DNA from: Spiroplasma endosymbiont of Lonchoptera lutea
GTDB lineage: Bacteria > Bacillota_I > Bacilli_A > Mycoplasmatales > Nriv7
DNA: 64,000 nt
Assembly (NCBI RefSeq): GCF_964019715.1
Contig: NZ_OZ026463.1
Coordinates: 310,001 to 374,000, forward strand
Reading direction: 5' to 3'
A program made the translations under genes and the position numbers. The notes beneath the pieces were generated by a model that worked only from the letters and a program-made list of their open reading frames with translations, was not told the origin of the DNA and did not search any database. Shown one piece after another: positions 29,336 through 40,839 of the stretch (its first letter is position 1; each line of letters begins with the position of its first letter).

Positions 29336-31258
29336 ATGGGTGTTATTTTAAAAAATATTAGTATTGATTATGGTGAAACATTAGCGGTCAATAATTTTAA
29401 TATGCATGTGAAAACAGGACAATTAGTTACTTTGTTAGGACCGTCTGGTTGTGGAAAATCAACAACGCTTTATGCGATTGCGGGATTATTACAAGTTAGT
29501 CAGGGACAAATTATTTTTAATGGCAAAGATGTAACCAAACGGTCACCACAAAATCGTAATATTGGTTTAATATTCCAAAATTATGCTTTATATCCGCATT
29601 TAAATGTTTTTAAAAATATTGCTTTGCCTTTATATCAAGATAAAAAATTTAAACGCACTGTTAGAAACAGTAATACTAATATTCGGTTATTAATTAAAGA
29701 TTTGCAAGATAGTGGTTTAAATGTTGAAAAACAGGGATTTAAAGATCAGATTGCAAAATTACTTTTGGAGTATTTAGAAACTTATGATAAGTTAGTTAAT
29801 GAAATGATTGCTGATTATTTAGCAGGTATTTTTAAATTTCATAAGCGTGAAGCAGCAATAATTTATAATGAAAAGCATTTAGAAACATTTCGTAATCGGA
29901 TTCATAGTCAGTGATATGATCAGTCAAGATTAGCAGTTCATATTAAATATTGTGATTTTTTAAATTTAATTTATCGTAATATTTCACAGTTAAAAATAAC
30001 TATTAATAATAATTTAAGTAGTTTTAAAGCAACAAATAAGAATTTTAAAACTCGGGAAATTGATTTTGCAATTAATAAGTTTTTACTGCAAATGAAATAT
30101 AATTATTTAAATCCTGCTAAAAGCAAGTTAAATGCTTTAAAAATAGTAATGAAAGATCATCAAAAAGCATATAATGAATTAGTTAAAAATTTTAAACAAC
30201 AACAAAAAAAAGATCATGCTTTACAATATAGTTTGAGTCATAGTAAGTATGTGAGTTTTTTTAAGAAACATCGGCAATTATGAGATAAAGAAGAACAAAA
30301 GGGACTTGATAAGTATCAAAAGAAAATTGGTAATAATTTATTAGCAGCTTATGATGAGATGTTAATAAAGTTAACAGCAATTGCTAATGAATATTATCAG
30401 TTGTCACCCGAATTAATAACAATGAAAACTGCTGAGCAGTTAAATACTGAACTACAAGCATTAAAACAACAATTAACTTCATTTAGAAAAGAAGTTAATA
30501 AGAGTGTTAATCTTGTTGCTCAGCAAGTAGAAATTACTAATCAATTAAAGAAACGACCAGGTAATTTATCTGGTGGTCAACAGCAAAGAGTAGCAATTGC
30601 AAGAGCCATTGTTAAAGCTCCAGATATTTTATTGTTAGATGAACCGTTATCTAATTTAGATGCCAAGTTACGAGTAACAACAAGAGAGTGAATTCGGCGT
30701 TTTCAACAAAAATCACAAATGACAGCAATTTTTGTAACTCATGATCAAGAAGAAGCAATGTCAATATCTGATTATATTTATATTATGAAGCAAGGAGTAT
30801 TGCAACAGGTCGGAACACCACATGAAGTTTATAATCAACCAGTTAATAAATTTGTTGCACAATTTATTGGTAATCCGGCAATGAACTTTTTTAATGGCGT
30901 AATTGATAAGCAACATAATATTTGAATTGATGAAATTAAGATTGGTAAAGCCATAAAAGCAAAACCTGGTTATATTACTATTGGGATTCGCCCTGAAGAT
31001 TTAAAATTAAATAGTGATGCCTTAAATACTAAGTTTGTTAATAAAGAACCTTTAATTGGTGAAATTTCTTTGTTTGAAGAATTAGGTCGCAGTGCTTTTG
31101 TAACTATTAAGATTAGAAATAATGAATATGTTAAAGCAGTTTATGATATGGATGAAGATAAATTTTATGAACACGGTGAAAAGGTAAAAATTAATTTTGT
31201 TAAAAAGACGATTTTTTTATTTGATCTAGAAACTGAATTAACAGTGGAGGTTATTTAA
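29336..31258 (+). CDS. ABC transporter ATPase with large internal insertion (UgpC/MsmK type)
   Basis: 640 residues; sugar-importer ATPases are about 370. Walker [10 protein letters not shown] at 35-43 and Q-loop FQNYALYPH at about 80-88. Then comes an extra segment of about 275 mostly helical, Lys/Gln-rich residues before the signature [14 protein letters not shown] at about 411. Walker [15 protein letters not shown] and H-loop VTHDQEEAM follow. The C-terminal TOBE-like regulatory domain contains [11 protein letters not shown] comparable insertion is known in mycoplasma homologues such as MG187. Operon with the next three genes; the stop overlaps the permease start. Confidence 0.92.
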
Positions 31259-32226
31259 TGGCTAGTAAAAAACCGATTGAAAAATCTTTACAAACAAAAT
31301 ATTCCCAAAATTTTTTTAATTATTTAAAGCGATATTACAAAAAACCTAATAGTGCTCAAAAACGCGATAGTACTCTTATTTCATTAATTTGATTAACACC
31401 AGCATTAGCATTATTAGGAATATTTATGTTTTATACAATTTTTATTGTTGCTAGAACAGCTGTTAATGGTGGTCCGGAAATTGCTTTTAAATTTTCATGA
31501 AAGCATTTTGAATTAGTATGAAAAAATCGTGAATTTCAAATTGCTTTAAAAAATTCTTTAATTTATTCAACAGCAGTTGTACCTTTATCATTAATTATTT
31601 CATTAATAGTTGCTAAGTCGTTAACTAGCATTATGTCAAAACGAATTTTTAATTTTTTGCAAGGTATTTTCTTTTTGCCATATGTTACTAGTGCGATGGC
31701 TGTTGCTATGACTTTTGCTTTTATTTTTAGTCCTGAAGGAGTGATGAATACTTTATTTGCACTTTTTGGTTTGGAAAAACGACCTTGATTAAATGATGCT
31801 AATTATGCGATTTGAGTTTTAATTATTTATGGAATATGAAAATCATTACCTTTTAATATCATTATGTTAACAACAGCGTTATTAAAAATAAATAATCAAT
31901 ATTATCAAGCTGCTGCTATTGATGGGATGCGTAAAAGTAAGCAGTTATTTAAAGTGACAGTACCTTTAGTTATTCCGATGTTAATTTACTTATTTACTAT
32001 TGGGTTAATTGATTCGTTTAAAATATTTCCTTTAGGATTATATGCTAATTATATTCAAGCATCTACTTATCAGATTCAAACAGTTGTTTTTTGAATTTTT
32101 CAACGTCGAATGAATGCTAGTTACAATGAAGCCGCGGCAGCTTCAATAATCTTAATGATAATTATTTTATTAATTACAATTGTAACGCGAATTATTAGTA
32201 AACAATTATCAAGAAAATATAGTTAG
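31258..32226 (+). CDS. Sugar-type ABC transporter permease (UgpA/MalF-like)
   Basis: 322 residues with many TGA Trp codons. Six predicted transmembrane segments. EAA loop AAAIDGMRKSKQLFKVTVPL at about 220-240, which docks on the ATPase. The start overlaps the stop of the ATPase gene (TAATG). The substrate is likely a sugar or glycerol-3-phosphate; it cannot be resolved here. Confidence 0.9.
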
Positions 32227-32239
32227 GAGATTTTTATTG

Positions 32240-33250
32240 ATGAATAATTTGGGCAAGAAAATTAATGAATTGTTAAAGATGCGTTGCAATAAAATTGGTT
32301 TGTGATTTAAAACTTGAGTCAGTCGTCAAACTATTGTGCGTAAAATCAATTTTACACAACAAATGGCGGGAAATAAAGGTTGAGAAAAATGAATTAGCAT
32401 TGCAATTCGCTTCTTATTTTTATTAGTTATGGCTATTATTGTTGTTTTTCCATTTTACTGAATGATTATTACTTCATTTAAAACTGATGCTGATTTAGAT
32501 CCAACAAAACCACAAGGATTATGACCTGAAATTTGAACTTTTAAGTGGTATACATATCTTTTAGAAAATTCACAAATTAATGTTGGCAAGTATTTATTTA
32601 ATTCGTTTTTAGTAGCATTTCTTTCCACAATATTGAAATTATTTATTTGTGCTTTAGCGGGATTTGCTTTAGCGCATTATCGGACAAAGTTTCGCGAAGC
32701 AATATTTATTTTGTTGTTATCAACATTAATGATTCCTGGGGAAGCGATTATGATTGGGCAGTATTTGCTAATGTTACGGATTGTATGAGATAATACCTTA
32801 GAAGCATTAGTAATTCCATTTATTGCTTCGGTTTTTACAATTTTTATGTTACGCCAAGCATTTGAAGGGATTCCGAAATCAATTGTTAGTGCTAGTAAGG
32901 TTGATGCGTTATCAACTTTTAAATTTTTTTGAAAAGTAGCGTTGCCATTAGTTCAACCAGTATTATGAACAGCGGGATTAATATCTTTTATTGCTAGTTG
33001 GAATGCAGTATTATGACCCGTAACAGTTTTAGATGCTGATTCAAAATGAGTAACTTTACCAATGTTATTATGAGAATTAATTCAAGTAACAGAACCAGGA
33101 CCTAATAATCCAAGTACGCTAAGAGATCCACAACATTTAAAAATGGCATCTGCTGTTATTTCTATTTTGCCAATGATTGTTTTATATTTACTTACTAAGA
33201 AACGCATTATTAATAGTATTACAAAAGATAGTAGTGGAACTAAGGGCTAG
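32240..33250 (+). CDS. Sugar-type ABC transporter permease (UgpE/MalG-like)
   Basis: 336 residues. A basic cytoplasmic N-terminal extension of about 55 residues, then six membrane segments beginning FLFLLVMAIIVVFPFYWM. The EAA loop is degenerate: VSASKVDALSTFKFFWKVAL. Second membrane half of the importer. TGA Trp codons throughout. Confidence 0.9.
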
Positions 33251-33276
33251 GAATTAATAGGAAGGAATAACAATTA

Positions 33277-34926
33277 ATGAAAAAAATTAAGGTAATGCTA
33301 ACAGCAACAATTTGATTAGGTGCGATTTTAACAACTTTTGCTTGTAGTCATCCGGAACGAAATGTCATTATGACAACTTATTTTAAAAAAGGTCAATTTC
33401 AATGAAATGCTTTAGAAAAGGTTATTAATAATTTTAATGCTGTCAATGCTAATAACTCGGAATTTGATCATCGCAAAATAATTTTAAAATTTCTGCAAAA
33501 TAATGGTGTTGAGAAGGAAGTTAATGCTGGTTATTATGGTGTGAGAAAGTTACCTAATTTGTTTACTAGTTATGCTGATGAGGTTGTTAAATACTCTAAA
33601 ACTTTACAAGAACAGTTAGTTGATGTTAAGATTCCCGATCTTAGTCCTTGTATTGATAAACCAAGCATTATTGATTCTTATTGACAAGAAACAATGTATA
33701 AAGGTAAACAATATACAGTTCCGATTGGAAAGTCATTAGATTTAATGTTTATTAATAAGAAATTATTGTTAGAAGTATTTGCTAAAATTGAGGGTTTAAC
33801 TCCGCAAGCAAATTTGTTATTACCACTGGGCGATAATTTAAGTAATTATCAAGGAATGAATGGACAATGAAAAGTTAATAAAAGTATTGATTGAAGTAAA
33901 TTTCAAACTCAACTTAATGTTTTAAAAGAGTGAAATTCTCTGGAAACAATGAAAGCGGGAATTATTACTTGAAGTAGTTATCTTAGTTTAGTGCAAGTAA
34001 CTAGTCATTTATTAAATAATTTAGCTAATTTAAAGAATCTTAATGAAGTGTATGCAGTAGCGATGGATGATTTGCCTAATGGATTATATGCGCAATATGC
34101 TAATAATGAGGCATTAAATTCTGAAACAAAATCTAATGAATTTCTTTATCGTGAAAATAGTAGTGGTGAATTTGTTTTAAACTTAAAAGGAAAGTCTTTT
34201 GAAATATTGCAGAAACATTTAAGTGGTCTTCAAAAGTTAAAAGATTTAGCTAATCGTACATCTAATGATATTAAGCGCAATACAGGATTGCATGTTAAAG
34301 TACCAACAGCAACATCACCACAAGGGACATTTGCTAGTACCTTGTTTAATCAATCTAAAGCTTTAGTCGGTATTGGTTCAACATCAGGAGTTCAGTTTTT
34401 GTTACAGAAAAAGCGCCTTAAACCTGACGATATTTGAGCGTTACCGTTACCATTTTCTACAGGTGGTAAGTATGTTATTCAACAAGGTCCAGGAATTGCG
34501 ATGTTTAAAATGAATGATCCGATAAAAGATAAAATTTCCGAAGCATTTATTAAATATGTAACATCACAAGAAGCTAATGAAGTTTATGCTTTTGATTCGG
34601 GATATTTGCCAATTAATAAAGCTTCCTATGAAACTGGTTCTTCTTATGGTCAAAAATTACATGATGCTCCAACAGAATCTTATTTACAGGTTATTGCGCA
34701 AGTATGAGAATTGATGAATGCCAAGCAAATAACAACCGCCTCGTCACCATTAACACAATGAGGTGCAATATTTCGTCAAACGGTATTAAAGTCATTAAAT
34801 ATTTTTTATCAAGATTTATTAAATGCATCATATCCTGAAAGACCATTAACTGAGAAAGAATTTTTAAATATTCTTAAAAGGCAAACCAAAGATGATGGGA
34901 TTCATGATTTTATTATTGAACAATAA
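33277..34926 (+). CDS. ABC transporter substrate-binding lipoprotein (family 1)
   Basis: 549 residues. Signal peptide with lipobox TFAC (Cys about 24). The fold is recognisable from TVPIGKSLDLMFINKKLL, the short GTFASTLF / FLLQ region and the late motif KISEAFIKYVTSQEANEVYAFDSGYLPINK, typical of extracellular solute-binding proteins of the sugar/G3P class. Last gene of the importer operon. Followed by a strong terminator. Confidence 0.9.
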
Positions 34927-34956
34927 GGTTTTAGATATTTTTTATTAAAATATTTT

Positions 34957-34990
34957 AAAAATGTAACTAAATATATTTAGTTACATTTTT
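34957..34990 (+). terminator. Terminator of the ABC importer operon
   Basis: A 14-bp stem AAAATGTAACTAAA / TTTAGTTACATTTT, TATA loop and T-run. Symmetric. Confidence 0.88.
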
Positions 34991-35156
34991 TTAAATTGAA
35001 ATATAGTAAAATATAATTCTAGTAAATTTCTGTATGCTATAATAAAATTAAGGTTATTAATTAAGGGGGTTATAGGCTTAAACTATTTATTATTTTATAT
35101 TAATCTAGTATTTTATTAAGTTAGTAATTAATAAAAATATATAAGGATGGTAAAAA

Positions 35157-35352
35157 ATGAACAATTCAAAACAAGGATTAGTAGCTTTATTAGCGGCAAT
35201 ATCAATTTCAATAACACCAGCGTTAAATATTAGTAATATTACTAATAAGTTAGTAAATAAAAATTATGCAAATGATAGTGAACGCGATAAAAAACAAATT
35301 CAATTGTATTCAGGAATGATTGAAAAGAATATTCAAACCCAATTAAAGATTA
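35157..35352 (+). pseudogene. Secreted protein gene truncated by IS30-A
   Basis: 65 codons: a signal peptide (QGLVALLAAISISITPAL, no lipobox) and the start of a mature protein (KLVNKNYANDSERDKKQIQ). The frame runs into the left end of IS30-A at 35353 and no continuation is seen at the right flank, so the 3' part is lost. SD AAGGATGG. A promoter-like TATAAT lies at about 35036. Original function unknown. Confidence 0.75.
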
Positions 35353-36413
35353 CCTGAAATGTAAAATTAAAAAGGACACTTATATAAAAAACAAATTGTG
35401 TTAATTCTATAATTAAGAAAAGAAAGGAATTAGCACAATGTATAAGTATCTGACTATTGAATCAATAATAGCAATAAAAGAATATAAAAGTTATGGATTT
35501 TCTATTCGTAAAATAGCAAAAGCAATTGATTATAGTAAATCAACTGTACACAGAGTTTGTAAATTATTAAATCAAAACTTATTACCATTAGAAATATTGA
35601 ATCAAGTTCAAAAAAATAAACAAAATGCAGGTAGAAAATTAATAATTTTAACTTTAACAGAAATTAATACTATCAATCATTTGTTAATTACTAAAAATTA
35701 TGCTCTTGATATAATTGCTGATTTTTTAAAGAAAAATAAAATAAAAAATATTTCAACAAAAACTTTATATAACATGTTTAAAACAAATCGAATGGGTTTT
35801 GATGAAAAAAATTTATTGAGAAAAGGCAAAAATAAACCTCATAAACAAAAAGAAACTAGGGGCAGAATTAATAATTGTAAATCTATTCATGAAAGAAATT
35901 TAATCATTCCAAATATTAAAAATATACAAGAATTTGGCCATTTAGAGGGAGATACTATCGTTGGTAAAGATCATAAAAGTTCTATTATTACTTTAGCTGA
36001 TATATGATCAAAAACCACAATTCCTTTGAAAACTAAAAATCATAAAGCAGAAAGTATTACACAAAGTATAATAAAATTTATTTCAAAATTAATACCAGGA
36101 ACAATTAAAACTATTACTTTTGATCGTGGTAAAGAATTTAGTAAATGAAAATTAATTGAAAAAAATTGTAATGTTAAAATTTATTTTGCAGATGCCGGAA
36201 AACCTTGTCAAAGAGGTTTAAATGAGAACAATAATGGTATTTTAAGAAGATATTTACCAAAATCTACTGATTTATCTTCATATAAACAAAAAGACTTAAA
36301 TTCTATAGCATTTCAAATTAATTCTACACCCAGAAAATCATTATCTTATAAAAGACCAATAGATTTAATACAATTATTTTAAAAAACTGTCCCATTTATA
36401 TTTACAATTCAGG
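35353..36413 (+). mobile_element. IS30-type element A, copy 5 (complete)
   Basis: 1061 bp with both ends. Flanks are a truncated secreted-protein gene and a viral repeat and share no direct duplication, so a deletion or recombination followed insertion. Confidence 0.95.
35438..36382 (+). CDS. IS30-family transposase (element A, copy 5)
   Basis: 314 residues, consensus sequence with intact DDE core. Confidence 0.93.
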
Positions 36414-36686
36414 TTTTTAGGAAATCCACCCATTCATTTTTTTATTGCAAAACGAAACAAATTGCTATAGCTAATAGGGTATTATCTATCAACTGGTAAA
36501 CTTCTTTTGGTTATGGCGACCACCCACAATTTATCGTGCTTTAATACATACCAACATTATTAATTCACTTGTATTTAATTTTCAAAGAACAAATTTTTAA
36601 CACCTTATAAAATAAAAAGACAATCATTACTGACTGTCTTAATACTTATTCAAATCTTTGCCTACCTAAGAAAACTTTATGCGTCC
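36414..36686. repeat. 273-bp repeat ending in miniature-element terminal repeat, copy 2
   Basis: Counterpart of 12714-12987. Its right end CCTACCTAAGAAAACTTTATGCGTCC abuts the middle of a viral rep gene. It contains the same possible minus-strand terminator stem (AAGACA / TGTCTT, here about 36617-36640). The left end is cut by IS30-A copy 5. Confidence 0.7.
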
Positions 36687-36978
36687 CACGCTTACATTTT
36701 CTAATATCAAATTCATTAACATCAGCATAAGTAAGAGTTAAGAATGTAAGTTTTTTACAGTCTCAAAAATTATGATATGCCTTCCGAATGACATTAGATT
36801 TTGCACGAATATTGCTATTAAGCAGTTTTGTATCACAATTACCTTTATTTTTTAAACCGCTAGCATTGCGGTTATTTGCTTTAATGCGTTCTAAGGGCAT
36901 AACGATATTACGAATATATTGACCGTAATAAATGGTTTTCATATAAAAATCAGTCGGATTTTGAGGTTGTAAATTCAT
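36687..36978 (-). pseudogene. Plectrovirus Rep, N-terminal fragment
   Basis: First about 97 codons of the rep gene that is complete at 41830-42672 (MNLQPQNPTDFYMKTIYYG and onwards), cut immediately next to the element end at 36686. The HUH motif is not included, so it is inactive. Confidence 0.85.
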
Positions 36979-37030
36979 ATTTTATGCTCCAGTTTTAGAT
37001 TTTCGCCAGTTGTGTTATTTAATCAAGTAA

Positions 37031-37096
37031 TAGTCGGCTTCGCCGACTAACCCGCTAGCGAGCGGGGCATACGCCTTCCGCACCGCTTCGCAGACC
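37031..37096. other. GC-rich multi-hairpin upstream of rep (probable viral origin), copy 1
   Basis: AGTCGGC-TTC-GCCGACT, then CCCGCT-AGCG-AGCGGG, then a third GC-rich element CCGCACCGCTTCGCAG. About 65% G+C in a 25% G+C genome and located between rep and the preceding gene. A copy is at 42725-42795. Rolling-circle replicons often keep their nicking site in such hairpins. Confidence 0.65.
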
Positions 37097-37110
37097 AAGA
37101 TGTTTATCAA

Positions 37111-37410
37111 TTAACTGGACAAGTTTTTTTGATTTTTTGATAATTCAATTTTTTGCAAGTTAACTATTTTGGGGTTTTTTTCAAAAGTTAATTCGCAACT
37201 AAAAAATGATTTAACATTTTCTTTTAACAGTTTATAAATTTCTTGTTGTTCTAGATTGTTATCATCAATTCATAAAGCCTTTTGTTCGCCGGTAGGCTCA
37301 AATAAGTCATTTTCATAACGCAAAAATTCGGCAGAATATCCTGACATCGTAGAGCCATCTTTATTTTTAAATATTTTTCTTTTTATACTAACTAATTTAA
37401 CTTTAAACAT
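37111..37410 (-). CDS. Plectrovirus 99-residue protein upstream of rep
   Basis: 99 residues, basic and soluble (MFKVKLVSIKRKIFKNKDGS at the start; one TGA Trp). Nearly identical to 42805-43104. Position just before the origin-like hairpins and rep suggests a replication accessory or single-stranded-DNA-binding protein; this is inference from position, no diagnostic motif. Confidence 0.7.
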
Positions 37411-37416
37411 TATTTT

Positions 37417-37677
37417 TTAAATTCCTTTTATTTTTCTTTTAATTTTAATTTTTTTTAATACAAAGCGAATTAAATAGTTTACTATTTGTGTTATGGTTAC
37501 TCATACTAATGAATAACCTATAATCATTAACCTACCAATTGCTCCAAAATTTTTAATAAATTGTTGCAAATTTTCAATATCTGTATGTAATAATAAAACT
37601 ATACTTAAAGATATGAATATAATGTAATTAAGTATTATTCATCAATATTTTTTTATAAATTTATTTACAGTTTTCAT
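37417..37677 (-). CDS. Plectrovirus small membrane protein (86 aa)
   Basis: 86 residues: KYWWIILNYIIFISLSIVLLL helix, a short loop with DIENLQQFIKNFG, a second helix (LMIIGYSLVWVTITQIV) and a basic tail. Homologous to 48871-49143. It ends 7 bp before the start of the 99-residue gene. Confidence 0.72.
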
Positions 37678-37723
37678 TTTCTTTTTTTATCCTTTTATTC
37701 TTTTTAAAATTAGGAGATTTTAT

Positions 37724-38035
37724 ATGTATTTATTAGATAAATTAGAAGATATTTCAGATAAGATAATTTGCTTTTTAGAAGTTAATCTTAATTATTTTGG
37801 CATAACTATTTGAATAGGTTGAATTTTACAAAGAGTTGTTTATTTTTGAACTCTGGATAAAGATAATTCATTTGGACAAGCATTATATGCTATGGTTTGA
37901 TTTTTTAATTGAAATTTAAAATTTCAAGATTTAAAATGAGTTTATTTATTTAAAGAAGAAGGTTGATTTGTAGTTCAATTTATTATTGGTATTGTTTGAA
38001 TTCTATATTTAATTTTTTATAGGTTTAAAAAATAA
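37724..38035 (+). CDS. Trp-rich membrane protein on the opposite strand
   Basis: 103 residues, eight Trp mostly encoded by TGA, so invisible under the standard code. Hydrophobic segments at about 28-45 and 80-98, basic end YRFKK. SD TAGGAG precedes the ATG. It runs opposite to the surrounding viral genes and has no copy in the other viral sets; perhaps a host or satellite gene captured between them. Confidence 0.55.
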
Positions 38036-38048
38036 ATTTCTTACTTTT

Positions 38049-38183
38049 TTAGTGTGCTTTATTTTTATTTTTTAAAATTTTTTTAATATGATTAATAAAT
38101 TTTTGGTCGCAAACATCGTGATTTCCTAAGTTTCTAATATGCAAGCACCAACGACATATTTTATAATCTATTGTTCCTTTCAA
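38049..38183 (-). CDS. Small zinc-finger-like protein (44 aa)
   Basis: TTG start after AAAGGG. CRWC and H..C (LGNHDVC) could form a zinc site; the C-terminus is Lys-rich (HIKKILKNKNK). A diverged copy lies at about 43097-43245 with a shifted start region. Start codon uncertain. Confidence 0.45.
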   Translation of the reverse strand: MKGTIDYKICRWCLHIRNLGNHDVCDQKFINHIKKILKNKNKAH

Positions 38184-38186
38184 AAT

Positions 38187-38288
38187 TTAAAAACCCTTTT
38201 CATCGCAAGAATTACAGATTCCAACTGTATTTTTATTACCAACAACATAGCTTTCACTGTCGCATTCAATACAAAATATTACTGCCAA
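38187..38288 (-). CDS. Zinc-ribbon miniprotein (33 aa)
   Basis: 33 residues starting at TTG, 8-9 nt after GGGGGT. Two CxxC pairs (FCIECD and ICNSCD) separated by about 17 residues give a minimal zinc ribbon. The same protein with one substitution (V to I) is at 43258-43359. Conservation and the strong SD support coding. IS30-A copy 6 begins 18 bp upstream. Confidence 0.6.
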   Translation of the reverse strand: MAVIFCIECDSESYVVGNKNTVGICNSCDEKGF

Positions 38289-38305
38289 AAGAATATACCC
38301 CCAAA

Positions 38306-39366
38306 CCTGAAATGTAAAATTAAAAAGGACACTTATATAAAAAACAAATTGTGTTAATTCTATAATTAAGAAAAGAAAGGAATTAGCACAATGTATAAGT
38401 ATCTGACTATTGAATCAATAATAGCAATAAAAGAATATAAAAGTTATGGATTTTCTATTCGTAAAATAGCAAAAGCAATTGATTATAGTAAATCAACTGT
38501 ACACAGAGTTTGTAAATTATTAAATCAAAACTTATTACCATTAGAAATATTGAATCAAGTTCAAAAAAATAAACAAAATGCAGGTAGAAAATTAATAATT
38601 TTAACTTTAACAGAAATTAATACTATCAATCATTTGTTAATTACTAAAAATTATGCTCTTGATATAATTGCTGATTTTTTAAAGAAAAATAAAATAAAAA
38701 ATATTTCAACAAAAACTTTATATAACATGTTTAAAACAAATCGAATGGGTTTTGATGAAAAAAATTTATTGAGAAAAGGCAAAAATAAACCTCATAAACA
38801 AAAAGAAACTAGGGGCAGAATTAATAATTGTAAATCTATTCATGAAAGAAATTTAATCATTCCAAATATTAAAAATATACAAGAATTTGGCCATTTAGAC
38901 GGAGATACTATCGTTGGTAAAGAACATAAAAGTTCTATTATTACTTTAGCTGATATATGATCAAAAACCACAATTCCTTTGAAAACTAAAAATCATAAAG
39001 CAGAAAGTATTACACAAAGTATAATAAAATTTATTTCAAAATTAATACCAGGAACAATTAAAACTATTACTTTTGATCGTGGTAAAGAATTTAGTAAATG
39101 AAAATTAATTGAAAAAAATTGTAATGTTAAAATTTATTTTGCAGATGCCGGCAAACCTTGTCAAAGAGGTTTAAATGAGAACAATAATGGTATTTTAAGA
39201 AGATATTTACCAAAATCTACTGATTTATCTTCATATAAACAAAAAGACTTAAATTCTATAGCATTTCAAATTAATTCTACACCCAGAAAATCATTATCTT
39301 ATAAAAGACCAATAGATTTAATACAATTATTTTAAAAAACTGTCCCATTTATATTTACAATTCAGG
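38306..39366 (+). mobile_element. IS30-type element A, copy 6 (complete; head of a three-unit array)
   Basis: 1061 bp with both ends, followed directly by two 3'-only fragments in the same orientation. Confidence 0.95.
38391..39335 (+). CDS. IS30-family transposase (element A, copy 6)
   Basis: 314 residues. Two substitutions near the first catalytic Asp: GHLEGDT becomes GHLDGDT and KDHKSS becomes KEHKSS. The catalytic Asp itself is kept. Confidence 0.9.
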
Positions 39367-39869
39367 AAATATTAAAAATATACAAGAATTTGGCCATTTA
39401 GAGGGAGATACTATCGTTGGTAAAGATCATAAAAGTTCTATTATTACTTTAGCTGATATATGATCAAAACCCACAATTCCTTTGAAAACTAAAAATCATA
39501 AAGCAGAAAGTATTACACAAAGTATAATAAAATTTATTTCAAAATTAATACCAGGAACAATTAAAACTATTACTTTTGATCGTGGTAAAGAATTTAGTAA
39601 ATGAAAATTAATTGAAAAAAATTGTAATGTTAAAATTTATTTTGCAGATGCCGGAAAACCTTGTCAAAGAGGTTTAAATGAGAACAATAATGGTATTTTA
39701 AGAAGATATTTACCAAAATCTACTGATTTATCTTCATATAAACAAAAAGACTTAAATTCTATAGAATTTCAAATTAATTCTACACCCAGAAAATCATTAT
39801 CTTATAAAAGACCAATAGATTTAATACAATTATTTTAAAAAACTGTCCCATTTATATTTACAATTCAGG
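39367..39869 (+). mobile_element. IS30-A 3' fragment (503 bp)
   Basis: Begins inside the transposase gene (AAATATTAAAAATATAC) directly after the right end of copy 6 and runs to its own right end CAATTCAGG. Transposase start absent. Confidence 0.92.
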
Positions 39870-40551
39870 AAAAATAAAATAAAAAATATTTCAACAAAAA
39901 CTTTATATAACATGTTTAAAACAAATCGAATGGGTTTTGATGAAAAAAATTTATTGAGAAAAGGCAAAAATAAACCTCATAAACAAAAAGAAACTAGGGG
40001 CAGAATTAATAATTGTAAATCTATTCATGAAAGAAATTTAATCATTCCAAATATTAAAAATATACAAGAATTTGGCCATTTAGAGGGAGATACTATCGTT
40101 GGTAAAGATCATAAAAGTTCTATTATTACTTTAGCTGATATATGATCAAAAATCACAATTCCTTTGAAAACTAAAAATCATAAAGCAGAAAGTATTACAC
40201 AAAGTATAATAAAATTTATTTCAAAATTAATACCAGGAACAATTAAAACTATTACTTTTGATCGTGGTAAAGAATTTAGTAAATGAAAATTAATTGAAAA
40301 AAATTGTAATGTTAAAATTTATTTTGCAGATGCCGGCAAACCTTGTCAAAGAGGTTTAAATGAGAACAATAATGGTATTTTAAGAAGATATTTACCAAAA
40401 TCTACTGATTTATCTTCATATAAACAAAAAGACTTAAATTCTATAGCATTTCAAATTAATTCTACACCCAGAAAATCATTATCTTATAAAAGACCAATAG
40501 ATTTAATACAATTATTTTAAAAAACTGTCCCATTTATATTTACAATTCAGG
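39870..40551 (+). mobile_element. IS30-A 3' fragment (682 bp)
   Basis: Begins at AAAAATAAAATAAAAAA, exactly the breakpoint of the 682-bp fragment at 24552-25233, and ends with the right end at 40551. An open frame from 39912 encodes only the C-terminal part. Confidence 0.92.
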
Positions 40552-40557
40552 TTACTA

Positions 40558-40797
40558 TTAACGAACTCTTAATAGTAATTTTTCAAACATTCCAAAAGCA
40601 AATAAGAATAATCCAACAATTGCCGGAAATAAAAAAATTCAATAAGTAGCAAAGAAATCTACTACTAATGGCATTTGCCCACTGATAATGTCGCTTCAGA
40701 TTTTTCCAAAAAGTCCTACCATACTATCTCACAAATTACTAATGGCTTGTTTTCCGGTAATTGCTACTGGTGCATCAGCTAAGAAAGTTGTAAACAT
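40558..40797 (-). CDS. Plectrovirus probable major coat protein (diverged variant)
   Basis: 79 residues. Same plan as 11117-11362: MFTTFLADAPVAI, amphipathic middle, hydrophobic YWIFLFPAIVGLFLFAF and FEKLLLRVR. Diverged from the other two coat genes, so it belongs to another viral lineage. It is the last gene before the IS30-A array, which has removed the Zot-like gene expected next. Confidence 0.7.
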
Positions 40798-40839
40798 ATA
40801 ATCACCCCCTTTCTTTTCAAAATATTTATCCTATATTTA

